Assembly (NCBI GenBank): GCA_951640165.1
Contig: OX621263.1
Location: 13,398,001-13,462,000 of the forward strand
Direction: 5' to 3'
Origin: Pseudoips prasinana
Taxonomy: Eukaryota; Arthropoda; Insecta; Lepidoptera; Nolidae
DNA: 64,000 bases
In this document: one piece after another, positions 40,142 through 52,600 of the stretch
How positions within the stretch are numbered: position 1 is the first letter of the stretch
How the letters are laid out: each line of letters begins with the position of its first letter
Translations under genes and position numbers: made by a program
The notes under the pieces: generated by a model
What the model was told of the DNA's origin: nothing
The model's input: the letters and a program-made list of their open reading frames with translations, nothing else
The model's database searches: none

Positions 40142-43100
40142 TGTAACTAACCATACTGGCTCGTCACGTTGAGATTATTCACATATCCTTCGTCCAGCTA
40201 ATCGTACTATAATTTAGCTGGCGTGTTGCAAAATATCTTTTAAATGAAACAAAATATAACAACTGATTTATAGTATTTTAATTCGTATTATGCCTGATTA
40301 TCAAATTTAGACTAATCGATGCAAATATGTGTGGAACAAGCTTAACATTAATTCAATTATCGTAATAATTTACATATAGGGACATCACTAGTTACTATAA
40401 AGATTAGTCCCTTCTCTAATCTTGAAATCGACCAATGGGAACAGTTATAGGATTACCGGGAAAAATGATTGTTTCACAAAACAGCTACTTTTTATTCATA
40501 TACAATAATGGATAATGTATTAATAAATTTATATGTGTAATATAATATTAACTGTCGTTTTGATAGAAGATTAACTATTTATTTTTATGTGATTATGCAG
40601 ATTACATTTATTTAATTAATGAGACTGACCGGATTTGGCATTATTGACGACGCATTTTGGGCAATATGGAGAACTGTCAAGAGAATGGCGGCGCTTCGCG
40701 CCAGACGCTAACGAAAAGAAAAAAGTTGTTTCAGAAGTTTTAAGTGTGGTTTCAGGAGTCCTATAGAAGATTGAGAAGTGAGCGTCGTTTCTGGTGTAAT
40801 CAGAGTGGAAGATCGGCTGAATATTGGTTGTATCATTTGTTTTAAAGGAGAGATAATGAAGGAAGCGTCATCTCGTGTTGGTAGGTAAGCTTTGAACACA
40901 GGTGAGGCTTTGGTTACTTTTATTTAAAGTATTACTTACATTATTACAAATGCTCGGTAATTTTAGTTGAGTCTAGATGCTAGAACGATTCAATTTTCAT
41001 ACACGATTTGTTGGGATGCTCCCAAAGGTTGTATTACTTATGTATTTATAAGACAAATACTTTAAAACTAATTCTATGTTTAAACTAACTAGACGATAGA
41101 ACCAGAATTATATCTATTATTGAATGAAAGCTATCAATGTTAGATAGTAATTAATATAATAACTTTAATTAAAAGTTCCTGAATTATTAACTGGGTTAAT
41201 AGCAGTTAACTATTTACCTGATTTTGAAGCCCTTATAGGGTTAGTTTTGAATACATGTACTATCAGTGGAAGAGAAAACTGATGTCTTGTTTGTTTAAGA
41301 CCGGTCACTGACAGTCTTATTTAGTTCTCTATGGAAGATAGTAGAGGCTATTCTACAACAGCAAACATGACGTGCTGTGTTTAGGATTAACCGGAAATAT
41401 TAAGTTTCATAATGATGTCTTGGTACTTAAGGCCGGCCGGCAAAGCAGCCTTCAAAGGGTCTATGGAAGATTTAGTAGAACCTTTACAAAAGTTCCAATG
41501 ATGTTATTATGCAACATCTCTATCTACCATGTTGAAGATCAAGAGATCATTGATTTTTGACAAGAATCACAAATGATTTAATAACACACCTTCAAAGTAT
41601 TGATTATACTAATATTGACTCAGTTAATAGTCATATAAGTGGTTCCAATTAGAATCATATTCAGATTTTCTTACTGATATTGAATGCTTTCATATCAAGC
41701 GGTCATTACTTGGGTGATGAATACAAACAACTAAATCTTCACAAGTGATACAAAATAGTATTACTTATACAATTGATGTTGAAGTTCAAGAATTGTTGAA
41801 CCTTGACAGGAATGCGAAGTTCCTTGAGCAGATGACTCAAATAATAATAATACAATGATGAAGTATTATTATGGGTTGACTTTGTTAACAGTCAAACCAG
41901 TGGTTGCGATAAGAACCATTCTGAAATTAACTTGCTTATATTGAATAAGCTTTCTGAAGATATTACAACATTGGTAAATCCAAGAAGTTACTTATGACAA
42001 ATTAAGGCTTCTGTGTTATTACATAAGGTTAATTATAAATATTATCCATATATAAATGTTTTGCTTGATATAATATATATATATTATGAACTAGAGTCAT
42101 ATATATTTTTGTAATAAATAAGTAAAGGTTAGGGTAGTCAAAAGAATAAGCCCTCTCATGTCTCTTGTTTTCAAAGGACATTGACTATGACCAACAACAC
42201 ACACAGACCTTTCTGTAATTGGACTAAAAGAGTATCCCTACTAAGGACTTTGCTGTTGTCCAGAGGCGGAGGGAGCCCTGTCCAATAGGATGTCGAAGGG
42301 CTACTGTATCTCGCGGGGATGCTTTGGGCGAGTACCATAGCCGCAAATAAAATAATATTGTATATTATGATATTCTAGTATAATCTACAAACAAGCTAGA
42401 ATAATCTAGAAAATATATAAAGTCAATTTCAACAATATTTTAAGGAAAACATATATACTATGGCTGAATTAAACTATTATATTTCAAGATGTGTGAATTA
42501 AAACAAACAATTCATTTAGGAAACATACATATAATCTAATTAGACAATATCAACAAGACATTCATTCAATAGGACTTATCAAATAACATAATATCCTTTT
42601 ATGAAAATAAGTTATAGTCCAATAAGAAGTAGTATGAAACCTTTATGTTTATCAGATAAATTATAGAATTAAAACTACATATTTATGGTCTTATATATTG
42701 AAATAAAGTTCTAATAAGATTTTAGATAACATTATGGTAATTAATTTAGGGTAAACTAGGCTTCATTAGTTCTGTCACTCTTGTACAATTACATAAGTTT
42801 AGAAAGTTTATGTATGATTAGGATAAAGTTGATTTAGGATTGATTGGTTTGTTCTCCTTTTCAAAAAGTTCTTGGATTACTATGTGCAACATAGGTTCCT
42901 TCCATACTAGACGAATCACTGGCCAATTTAAATCAACTTGTTTCAACCAAATCCAGCAAGAATATAAATTCATGATTTAAGTTAAGAAAATTTAGGATCA
43001 TATTAGTATTAAGGAGTATTCCTTATTAGACACATAAGAGTTAGGTTCAGTTAGATACTAAATTGTATGCCGTTAGTTAGGATGATTAGGTACAACGATA

Positions 43101-43156
43101 GGGAACACATAAAAAAAAAAAGAATTTAGAATAGGGGGGTAGGGTGGGTAGTTACA
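40142..43156 (+). repeat. 5' long terminal repeat (3015 bp)
   Basis: It begins TGTAACTAACCATACTGG and ends in a G-rich stretch followed by GTTACA. At 3 kb it is far longer than the LTRs usual in insect retrotransposons (a few hundred bases). Inside are a (TA)n run near 42068-42086 and a G-rich block at 43133-43149. Promoter and polyadenylation sites cannot be fixed by eye. Small frames inside it occur identically in the 3' LTR and show no protein motif. Confidence 0.93.
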
Positions 43157-43160
43157 TAAT

Positions 43161-43178
43161 TGGTGCCGTGACCAGGAT
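43161..43178 (+). promoter_or_regulatory. Primer binding site (tRNA-His type)
   Basis: TGGTGCCGTGACCAGGAT starts four bases after the LTR. Its complement ends TCACGGC-A-CCA, the acceptor 3' strand of animal tRNA-His (5' strand GCCGTGA), preceded by a T-stem-like ATCCTGG. The tRNA identity rests on recalled tRNA-His sequence. Confidence 0.8.
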
Positions 43179-43349
43179 ATATAGGCTTTATTTTAATTAG
43201 TATTTTCAGTAATTTATATATAAAGTTATAGAAAAGTGTTTAAGCTGGTTTGATTGAATTATAGGTTACAAGATGCAGTTTTAGCTGCACATAATTGATG
43301 ACGTGAAAAAGTTTTGTGTAAGTGTACAGTTAAGTGTAAGTTGACGTGT

Positions 43350-43455
43350 AAAGAAGTTTAACTTTTAAGTAGTTGATTTGTCTGTTTCTCCTTTCAATAC
43401 CCTTTTATTGAAAGGAGAAACAGACAAATCAACTACTTAAAAGTTAAACTTCTTT
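43350..43455. repeat. Perfect 50-bp-stem hairpin in the element leader
   Basis: 43350-43399 and 43406-43455 are exact inverted copies around the loop CCCTTT. It lies about 170 bases past the primer site, where retroelements carry dimerisation and packaging signals. As RNA it would be one uninterrupted 50-bp duplex. Confidence 0.97.
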
Positions 43456-44306
43456 CTAATTTTGAGTTTTCAATAGTAGTAGCGGTCCATGCAGGTGTAT
43501 CTCTGGTAGTTGTAGAATGAGGTTAACAATCTCAGTATTTGTTGTTATAATAACTGAAAGAAAATAATTAAATTATTAGAGATATAAATAATTCAACTAG
43601 TAGTAAAATAATAAATTAAGTTATAGGAAAATCAATTAGAATTATTATATAATTAGTGATATAGTAGAAGGTATGGTAGATATATTCCACAACAAGTTTC
43701 TGTTTAAGTTGTTGTGAAAGGATATAATGAGATAAAATCACATGATGTTACTATAGACATTGTAACATTTGATTTCTCAGTATGCATAAATATTTAAATA
43801 TAATGTAATTTCAATAAATTGTTTTATTCAAGTACTTATGAAACTAAATCACTTTCTTTATAGATAATGCCATCAGGTGGTTATTTAAATAAGTAAAATA
43901 CAATTAGTATTTACTTAATTAAGAAAAGTAAATAGTATGTTAGGATATGGTATCCACATACTATCATGAAAGTCCCATACTCATTCTTTAATGTAGTGAT
44001 ATAAAACTCCCGTTTATTTTTAGGTAGATACTAGATAGATTAACATAATAGGCTATGGTAACTATTGACCATCAGGTGATACCTACCATTAATAATAATA
44101 CTGCTGATTTACTGAGACAGCTAATTCTTTGGTTGTATTATTGTAATTAATTAATAGCAAACTTCTTTTGACGTCTGTTAAAAATTGAGTTTGATCATGA
44201 AACTATCAACCTCTATGATCAAATAAATTAATAAAAATAGGTTATTTTGAATATAACTTAGGAAATGTATTGATAGGAGAAAATAGCAAATGCAGTTATT
44301 AAAAGA

Positions 44307-44524
44307 AAAGTCAAGTGATAAATTAAATGTATCAATTTAAATAGGTGAATTGAGTTTGAGATTCAGAATAACTATTAGAATTTGTTATTGTTGTGGGTTC
44401 AATTCCTGCATGTATAAAGTCAAGTGATAAATTAAATGTATCAATTTAAATAGGTGAATTGAGTTTGAGATTCAGAATAACTATTACAATTTGTTATTGT
44501 TGTGGGTTCAATTCCTGCATGTAT
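44307..44524. repeat. 109-bp tandem duplication
   Basis: The units 44307-44415 and 44416-44524 differ at about one base. Each contains TGTGGGTTCAATTCCTGCAT, a decayed B-box-like motif. Confidence 0.9.
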
Positions 44525-44767
44525 ATATAATGACAAGTAAGTTAAGATTTAAAGTTTTTATTCCTCATAAGAACACAGTCCAATTAAAATGAGATCAAAA
44601 GGGTACATGGTAGTTAGTGATAAATCTAACATGCGTTATAATAAATAAATAAATTAGGATAACAATTTAAAATAAGATAGTTACAGTTAATAAATCAATA
44701 TATACAACTAATATATTTAGATGTTGATGATTATTATTATTAGATTAAATTAGGGTATGTAAAATTA

Positions 44768-45300
44768 ATGTGTCTACTAGTGGCACAGTGGTTAAGACAG
44801 TCTGTTACTTTGTGTTTTGGGTTCGATGCCCACACATGGCTACTATTTGAGTGATCCATAATTAGTTGTTTTGAGTCAGGATTTACCTTGTGTTTTGGGT
44901 TCGATGCCCACACAAGGCTACTATTCAAGTGATCCATAATTAGTTGTTTTGAGTCAGGATTTACTTTGTTTTCTGGGTTCGATTCCCACACAAGGCTACT
45001 ATTTAAGTGATCCATAATTAGTTGTTTTGAGTCAGGATTTACTTTGTTTTCTGGGTTCGATTCCCACACAAGGCTACTATTTGAGTGATCTATAATTAGT
45101 TGTTTTGAGTTAGGATTTACTTTGTGTTTTGGGTTCGATGCCCACACAAGGCTACTATTTGAGTGATCCATAATTAGTTGTTTTGAGTCAGCATTTACTT
45201 TGTGTTCTGGGTTCGATTCCCACACATGCCTACTATTTGTGTGATCCATAAATAGTTGTTTTGAGTCAGGATTTACATTGTGTTCATGTGTGAACATTAT
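44768..45300 (+). repeat. SINE-D-derived tandem array, 78-bp unit
   Basis: One tRNA-like A box (TGGCACAGTGGTTAAGAC, about 44781) is followed by six B-box motifs GGGTTCGAT(G/T)CCCAC at 44819, 44897, 44975, 45053, 45131 and 45209, exactly 78 bases apart. Between them lies the SINE D body (GTGATCCATAATTAGTTGTT, TTGAGTCAGGATTTAC). A seventh unit is partial. Because 78 is a multiple of three, the minus strand stays open for 185 codons as a 26-residue repeat (SNPKHKVNPDSKQLIMDH type). I regard that frame as an artefact. Confidence 0.92.
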
Positions 45301-45323
45301 ACATGAATGTTGGTCCTTTATTT

Positions 45324-46030
45324 GTTACAAGGTTTTATTAACCAAGAAGTTATGTACATAAGTTTAAATGTTTGGCATTGAGTCGGATTAAATAGTCTAG
45401 TTTTGTGTATAGATCTTTATTTGGGTTATAATAATCATAATGAAATAGTACTTTTATTATATTATCTAAAGTGACTACAAATCAGTATCATACTCAAACT
45501 ACAATGGTAGAATTTAATCAAGGAGTTGTATATTAATATATGTTAAGTTAATACAATATGCAGTTTGCTATTTTACTTAATGCTTCTAGGATTAACATCA
45601 ATTTTGATTTAATACTGGGTTCGATTCCTATGCAGAAAATGAAACTTTTGTGAGTGTGATTAAGTAAATAAGTTTTAATATGTTACAAAGTTTTATTAAT
45701 CAAGATATAAGCTTTAACACTTGGTCAGATTAAAGAGCCTAGTTTTGTGTATAGAATCTTTACTTAGGTTATAATAATCATAATGATATTATCATCATAA
45801 TTACTTATATTTTGTTTTAAGTGACTACAAGCCGGTATCTAATGTACCTAGTTCCTCAAACTCTATTGGTAGAATTTATTTAAGGAGTATTATATTATTA
45901 TCTGTAGTTTATACAGTATGCAGTTTGCAACTAATCTTAGTGTTTCTAGGATTAACATATTGATGAATAACATTTGATCAAATAGTGGGTTCGATTCCTA
46001 CATAGAAAAGAATGAAACTTCTGTGAGTGA
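45324..46030. repeat. Diverged ~358-bp tandem duplication
   Basis: GTTACAAGGTTTTATTAACC (45324) and GTTACAAAGTTTTATTAATC (45682) start two related units. Both include CTAGTTTTGTGTATAGA, GGTTATAATAATCATAATGA and TGGGTTCGATTCCTA. They are clearly older than the 109-bp duplication. Confidence 0.75.
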
Positions 46031-49000
46031 TAAGTATTTATTTAAGAGTTTAGATGTTCCTTGTGTCTATGTAAATTCTCTATGCATAAGGATATTGTAA
46101 GTGTAGAATTAAAACAATAAAGATGTTAATAAATATGTCATAATAGTTTCAAAAGAAATGGTTACCCGATGAGGTTTATACATTTGTTGTTTAGTAGCAC
46201 TGATCTTGACAGTTAATATTTCTTCATATAAACCTCTTTACAGTTAGAATATAGTATTCTGAAAATAAGATAATAGAGAGGTTAGTAAAGGAAATATTGT
46301 TAGTTAGGGTTTTCAAAATAAATTAAAGAAAAATGTTATTGCAATTTTATACAGTAGGTAATTTAAATCAGCTTTGGTAATTTAGGTAATTTAATGAAAT
46401 TCAGTTGTCTGGTGCAGCAGTGAATGCATCTTAGGCTGATTTTAAGCATTCATAACAAAACCTTAATGAACCTATTCATAAAATAACAATGTAAGTAGGT
46501 ATTCATGGTTAATTTCAATATCACTGATTAATTAAGGTTATTTAGGCACTAGACAGGAAATAAATAAACAATTATCTAGGATCTAAGATATACAATAGCT
46601 TATTCTGTTTAGTATTCCTGGATATAGGTCAGAATTAAAAGTTTTTAAAGTATTGTTACTAACCTTAGCAAATTGAGGTTTCTTCTTATGTTCATAGATG
46701 TACATACAAAACTGAATATAAATTTGTAGGCATTCTTATTCATTCTCTTGATGTAGAATATATAAATAGGAGTAGTTGTAGAATATCACACCGTGCCAAA
46801 TTCACTTTAGATTATAAAACCATCTGAGTAATATGCTAATTTTGATAATTATTCCTCTATATGATCAATTCTAGTACTTCTTGCTTTTTTTTACTATTTT
46901 GATGTTGATGATCTTTCGCTACGGGAACGTTATACTGCCTTCACAATTAGAATTTGGCGCCGTTATCCGTAAATACTTTTGACAACACAGATCTCGAATA
47001 CTTTCCATGTACATGTTGCTAGATTCAAAATACAGTAGCCGAGTAGTAAGTTGATGTTTCGTATAATTCAATAGGTATATACGTAAATCTAATCAAAGTG
47101 AAATTGTACAAAATTTGTTTATAAGAACATTTGTACTAGATCGAAATAAAGAATATCTTTGTAAGATCAAATATTACGATCGATTGTTTTGAGAAAAAAT
47201 AAGGTTATCGATTTTGACATGTCAGAATAATGTTGCCAGTTTTGGAACAAATATTCGGTATGATTTTAGATGTTACTACGTAAGGTGACAAATTTTTTGA
47301 AAAGATGAGATATTGACACACAGGAGATTTCTTAGGGTTTTAAATAGAATTACTGACAGAAATGGGTAGTATTAAGGTGTCGATAAATTAATAGGTAGAA
47401 TAATGTGGTAAATGAAACTTCTATAAATCTCTGTTGTGTGAAAGATTTAGTGTGGAAGAAAAGAATAAAAAGAAACTCTCGTTTCAATTTAAACTCAATA
47501 CGTAGATCCAATAATTATATTTGTGATAATATTATTAGCAAAGTAAGCAGTACTTATTGCGAGTTTAGGAACTAACTTTACAAAGATCATTACTAACAAT
47601 TTCCGAAAATAAGAATGAAGATGTTCCTTCGAATTAATTCTAGTTTGTAATTTATGCCAACTTCATAACTGGTTATTATTTAGGATATTGCTTTACCTCT
47701 TCTTTGATTTATATCGGTTGGTAAAGCATGGTAGATGAATTGTTATGTGTAGGGATAGGGTCATTTATTGACAATCCATATTTATTATAATTACACATTT
47801 TTAATTCGGGATTGATATCAATATTATAAAATCATTAAGTCAGTATGTAGATGATAATAAAACCCTTTTCAACCTGAGTAGGATATTTTGAGATTTTGGA
47901 ATGGGTATTCTATCATGAATTGTATCTAGAATATGTATAGCTTTAAATTTGAAAACAGTGTGAGCCAAGTTTAAGGTTAGCATATTGCAAACCATTAAAT
48001 AATATTAAGTAGTAGGTAAGTAAACAACGTTGTCTTTCGGCTGATATGATGATGATGTAGTAAACAACCATTATACGGGTTGATTATTTTATTTAGGTAA
48101 ATACAGATCGAAAAGTCTAGCGGGGGAAGAGAATAATTTCTCATTAGTGTAGTCTGGGTTCACACAATTTTATTACAATGTATATTGGCAATTCATACGA
48201 TAGTATTTTACCAGCTACTTTATAATAACTAACACAAATAGCAGGAGTACTGTATATACAATACAACATATTATATATAGGTATATTATAACAGTTTACG
48301 TAATTGTTATTTATGTGAAATAGGAACAGGCGAGCATGAAATTAATAAATAAATTAAAGATAAATATTTAAATATATGTTTCAAATTATAACATACTCAT
48401 GAAAAATGGTTTGATACCACAATTAGAGTGGTTTTGAAAATGTATTAGTCAAGTATAATACGAAAATTTCTTTGAGATATATATACATACATATGTGTAA
48501 TAAAAAAGAAAATAAAGGTTATATACTTATATGTATGTTTAGAAATTATATTCATGTGAGGAGGCAATACTATTGGAAATTATTCGTTACCTCTGGCTCA
48601 TACGGGTTTGGTTATATTTAAAGTTGAGTGCAAAGACATGAAAGTTAAGTCTGTGAATGTTGAGGAAACAAATATTAGGTACTTTGACATTGACTTTGAA
48701 CCACAATATGACTGACAAAGAAACTTAGTGAGGATATGTAAGGGCTTTAAATTGAGGCAAATTCCAGAGCTAGAGGTTGGTTAATTTGAGTTGGGACTTG
48801 GAAACGATATACAATATACAAACGACCTTTTATGATGTATTTTGGTGTTAGGATAGTATACAATTATTACCAAGTTGTATTTTGGTCTCATGAAAGGTCC
48901 ATACTCCACAAGAAGCTAAATGCTATCAAATCGACTTTACACTGCACATCTAGTCTTATTTGTGGGTTTGTCTTCGTGAATTAGGTGTTAAGGGTTTGCA

Positions 49001-49404
49001 TTGTAAGTTTGTGTATCTATTGGATTATGCTCACGACAATTTTGGGTCCTCCGAGGAAAAGTGCATGCGGGTCTCCGGAGTGGTATTAAATGACTCTTAA
49101 CGGAGAACTGATGTATTTTGAACGGCTAGCGTTTGCTTGACTCACAACCAAGTACTTCTTGAGGATTTAAATGGCTTGTGTGTTTAATTCATGGGTATGC
49201 GAGACAGTGTATATAAATCAACATTTCTGATTTGCGGGGATTGTCAACAAGTGGACTCATTTTACTCACACATCAAAGCTGCACTTCCAGTTTCAACTCT
49301 AATAAACTAGAATATTTAAATTTATTTTGTTCAAATTACTTTATCAAGTTATAGGGACCAATTTTCCTCATGTTAGACTGGGTTTAAGTTTAACATTTGA
49401 AAAA
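46031..49404. other. Noncoding interior of the LTR element
   Basis: I read this 3.4 kb in both directions and found no aspartic protease, YxDD, integrase HHCC or RNase H signature and no frame over about 60 codons. A LINE tail scrap (CTTTCGGCTGATATGATGAT) is at 48032-48052. Confidence 0.6.
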
Positions 49405-49418
49405 TTGAGCGGGGGAGC
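49405..49418 (+). promoter_or_regulatory. Polypurine tract
   Basis: TTGAGCGGGGGAGC directly precedes the 3' LTR start TGTAAC, the expected place for plus-strand priming. Confidence 0.85.
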
Positions 49419-52400
49419 TGTAACTAACCATACTGGCTCGTCACGTTGAGATTATTCACATATCCTTCGTCCAGCTAATCGTACTATAATTTAGCTGGCG
49501 TGTTGCAAAATATCTTTTAAATGAAACAAAATATAACAACTGATTTATAGTATTTTAATTCGTATTATGCCTGATTATCAAATTTAGACTAATCGATGCA
49601 AATATGTGTGGAACAAGCTTAACATTAGTTCAATTATCGTAATAATTTACATATAGGGACATCACTAGTTACTATAAAGATTAGTCCCTTCTCTAATCTT
49701 GAAATCGACCAATGGGAACAGTTATAGGATTACCGGGAAAAATGATTGTTTCACAAAACAGCTACTTTTTATTCATATACAATAATGGATAATGTATTAA
49801 TAAATTTATATGTGTAATATAATATTAACTGTCGTTTTGATAGAAGATTAACTATTTATTTTTATGTGATTATGCAGATTACATTTATTTAATTAATGAG
49901 ACTGACCGGATTTGGCATTATTGACGACGCATTTTGGGCAATATGGAGAACTGTCAAGAGAATGGCGGCGCTTCGCGCCAGACGCTAACGAAAAGAAAAA
50001 AGTTGTTTCAGAAGTTTTAAGTGTGGTTTCAGGAGTCCTATAGAAGATTGAGAAGTGAGCGTCGTTTCTGGTGTAATCAGAGTGGAAGATCGGCTGAATA
50101 TTGGTTGTATCATTTGTTTTAAAGGAGAGATAATGAAGGAAGCGTCATCTCGTGTTGGTAGGTAAGCTTTGAACACAGGTGAGGCTTTGGTTACTTTTAT
50201 TTAAAGTATTACTTACATTATTACAAATGCTCGGTAATTTTAGTTGAGTCTAGATGCTAGAACGATTCAATTTTCATACACGATATGTTGGGATGCTCCC
50301 AAAGGTTGTATTACTTATGTATTTATAAGACAAATACTTTCAAACTAATTCTATGTTTAAACTAACTAGACGATAGAACCAGAATTATATCTATTATTGA
50401 ATGAAAGCTATCAATGTTAGATAGTAATTAATATAATAACTTTAATTAAAAGTTCCTGAATTATTAACTGGGTTAATAGCAGTTAACTATTTACCTGATT
50501 TTGAAGCCCTTATAGGGTTAGTTTTGAATACATGTACTATCAGTGGAAGAGAAAACTGATGTCTTGTTTGTTTAAGACCGGTCACTGACAGTCTTATTTA
50601 GTTCTCTATGGAAGATAGTAGAGGCTATTCTACAACAGCAAACATGACGTGCTGTGTTTAGGATTAACCGGAAATATTAAGTTTCATAATGATGTCTTGG
50701 TACTTAAGGCCGGCCGGCAAAGCAGCCTTCAAAGGGTCTATGGAAGATTTAGTAGAACCTTTACAAAAGTTCCAATGATGTTATTATGCAACATCTCTAT
50801 CTACCATGTTGAAGATCAAGAGATCATTGATTTTTGACAAGAATCACAAATGATTTAATAACACACCTTCAAAGTATTGATTATACTAATATTGACTCAG
50901 TTAATAGTCATATAAGTGGTTCCAATTAGAATCATATTCAGATTTTCTTACTGATATTGAATGCTTTCATATCAAGCGGTCATTACTTGGGTGATGAATA
51001 CAAACAACTAAATCTTCACAAGTGATACAAAATAGTATTACTTATACAATTGATGTTGAAGTTCAAGAATTGTTGAACCTTGACAGGAATGCGAAGTTCC
51101 TTGAGCAGATGACTCAAATAATAATAATACAATGATGAAGTATTATTATGGGTTGACTTTGTTAACAGTCAAACCAGTGGTTGCGATAAGAACCATTCTG
51201 AAATTAACTTGCTTATATTGAATAAGCTTTCTGAAGATATTACAACATTGGTAAATCCAAGAAGTTACTTATGACAAATTAAGGCTTCTGTGTTATTACA
51301 TAAGGTTAATTATAAATATTATCCATATATAAATGTTTTCCTTGATATAATATATATATATATTATGAACTAGAGTCATATATATTTTTGTAATAAATAA
51401 GTAAAGGTTAGGGTAGTCAAAAGAATAAGCCCTCTCATGTCTCTTGTTTTCAAAGGACATTGACTATGACCAACAACACACACAGACCTTTCTGTAATTG
51501 GACTAAAAGAGTATCCCTACTAAGGACTTTGCTGTTGTCCAGAGGCGGAGGGAGCCCTGTCCAATAGGATGTCGAAGGGCTACTGTATCTCGCGGGGATG
51601 CTTTGGGCGAGTACCATAGCCGCAAATAAAATAATATTGTATATTATGATATTCTAGTATAATCTACAAACAAGCTAGAATAATCTAGAAAATATATAAA
51701 GTCAATCTCAACAATATTTTAAGGAAAACATATATACTATGGCTGAATTAAACTATTATATTTCAAGATGTGTGAATTAAAACAAACAATTCATTTAGGA
51801 AACATACATATAATCTAATTAGACAATATCAACAAGACATTCATTCAATAGGACTTATCAAATAACATAATATCCTGTTATGAAAATAAGTTATAGTCCA
51901 ATAAGAAGTAGTATGAAACCTTTATGTTTATCAGAGAAATTATAGAATTAAAACTACATATTTATGGTCTTATATATTGAAATAAAGTTCTAATAAGATT
52001 TTAGATAACATTATGGTAATTAATTTAGGGTAAACTAGGCTTCATTAGTTCTGTCACTCTTGTACAATTACATAAGTTTAGAAAGTTTATGTATGATTAG
52101 GATAAAGTTGATTTAGGATTGATTGGTTTGTTCTCCTTTTCAAAAAGTTCTTGGATTACTATGTGCAACATAGGTTCCTTCCATACTAGACGAATCACTG
52201 GCCAATTTAAATCAACTTGTTTCAACCAAATCCAGCAAGAATATAAATTCATGATTTAAGTTAAGAAAATTTAGGATCATATTAGTATTAAGGAGTATTC
52301 CTTATTAGACACATAAGAGTTAGGTTCAGTTAGATACTAAATTGTATGCCGTTAGTTAGGATGATTAGGTACAACGATAGGAAACACATCAAAAAAAAAA

Positions 52401-52435
52401 GAATTTAGAATAGGGGGGTAGGGTGGGTAGTTACA
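49419..52435 (+). repeat. 3' long terminal repeat (3017 bp)
   Basis: Same sequence as 40142-43156 apart from scattered single substitutions (for example near 49628, 50285, 50341, 51340, 51706, 51876) and a 2-bp difference in the TA run near 51355. It ends GTTACA next to the target duplication GAGC. Confidence 0.93.
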
Positions 52436-52439
52436 GAGC

Positions 52440-52600
52440 CTTTCATCATTCGTTTAGGTAGTGATAGTGAAAGCGAAAGCAGTGATTACGATAATAAAAT
52501 GACTTCTGAATGAAACAATTCCGGTGACATAATAATACCTGGAGTATCTCCGTTAGAGAACACTCAGCATACATTTTATGTAAATGATCATAATGATTGT
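52440..52600 (+). pseudogene. Transposase C-terminal tail, Tc1/mariner copy 2 (3' half of the split)
   Basis: It continues the 39923-40141 fragment across the LTR insertion: acidic SDSESES segment, then NNSGDIIIPGVSPLE and VNDHND. It has frame damage near 52503 (GAATGAAAC) relative to copy 1. Confidence 0.55.

Larger units (their letters stand above)
40142..52435 (+). mobile_element. Large noncoding LTR retroelement (LARD-like)
   Basis: Structure: 5' LTR 40142-43156, primer binding site 43161-43178, interior without gag-pol, polypurine tract 49405-49418, 3' LTR 49419-52435. The 4-bp target duplication GAGC is at 40138-40141 and 52436-52439. LTRs start TGTAAC and end GTTACA. No frame over 63 codons exists except an artefact of a 78-bp tandem repeat. 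An element with full cis signals but no proteins must use another element's machinery, like plant LARDs. I count about nine substitutions and one 2-bp indel between LTRs, so the insertion is recent. Confidence 0.9.

Noticed and set aside
40708..41560. Small ORFs in the LTR (63 and 62 codons)
   Set aside because: They recur in the other LTR only because the LTRs are copies; no start context, motif or partner frame supports coding.
44740..45297. 185-residue repetitive protein on the minus strand
   Set aside because: It is the translation of a SINE-derived 78-bp tandem repeat. The frame stays open only because 78 is divisible by three; no start context or homology is visible.
44768..45300. CRISPR-like array
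   Set aside because: Units are adjacent, with no variable spacers, and derive from a tRNA-like SINE in an animal genome.
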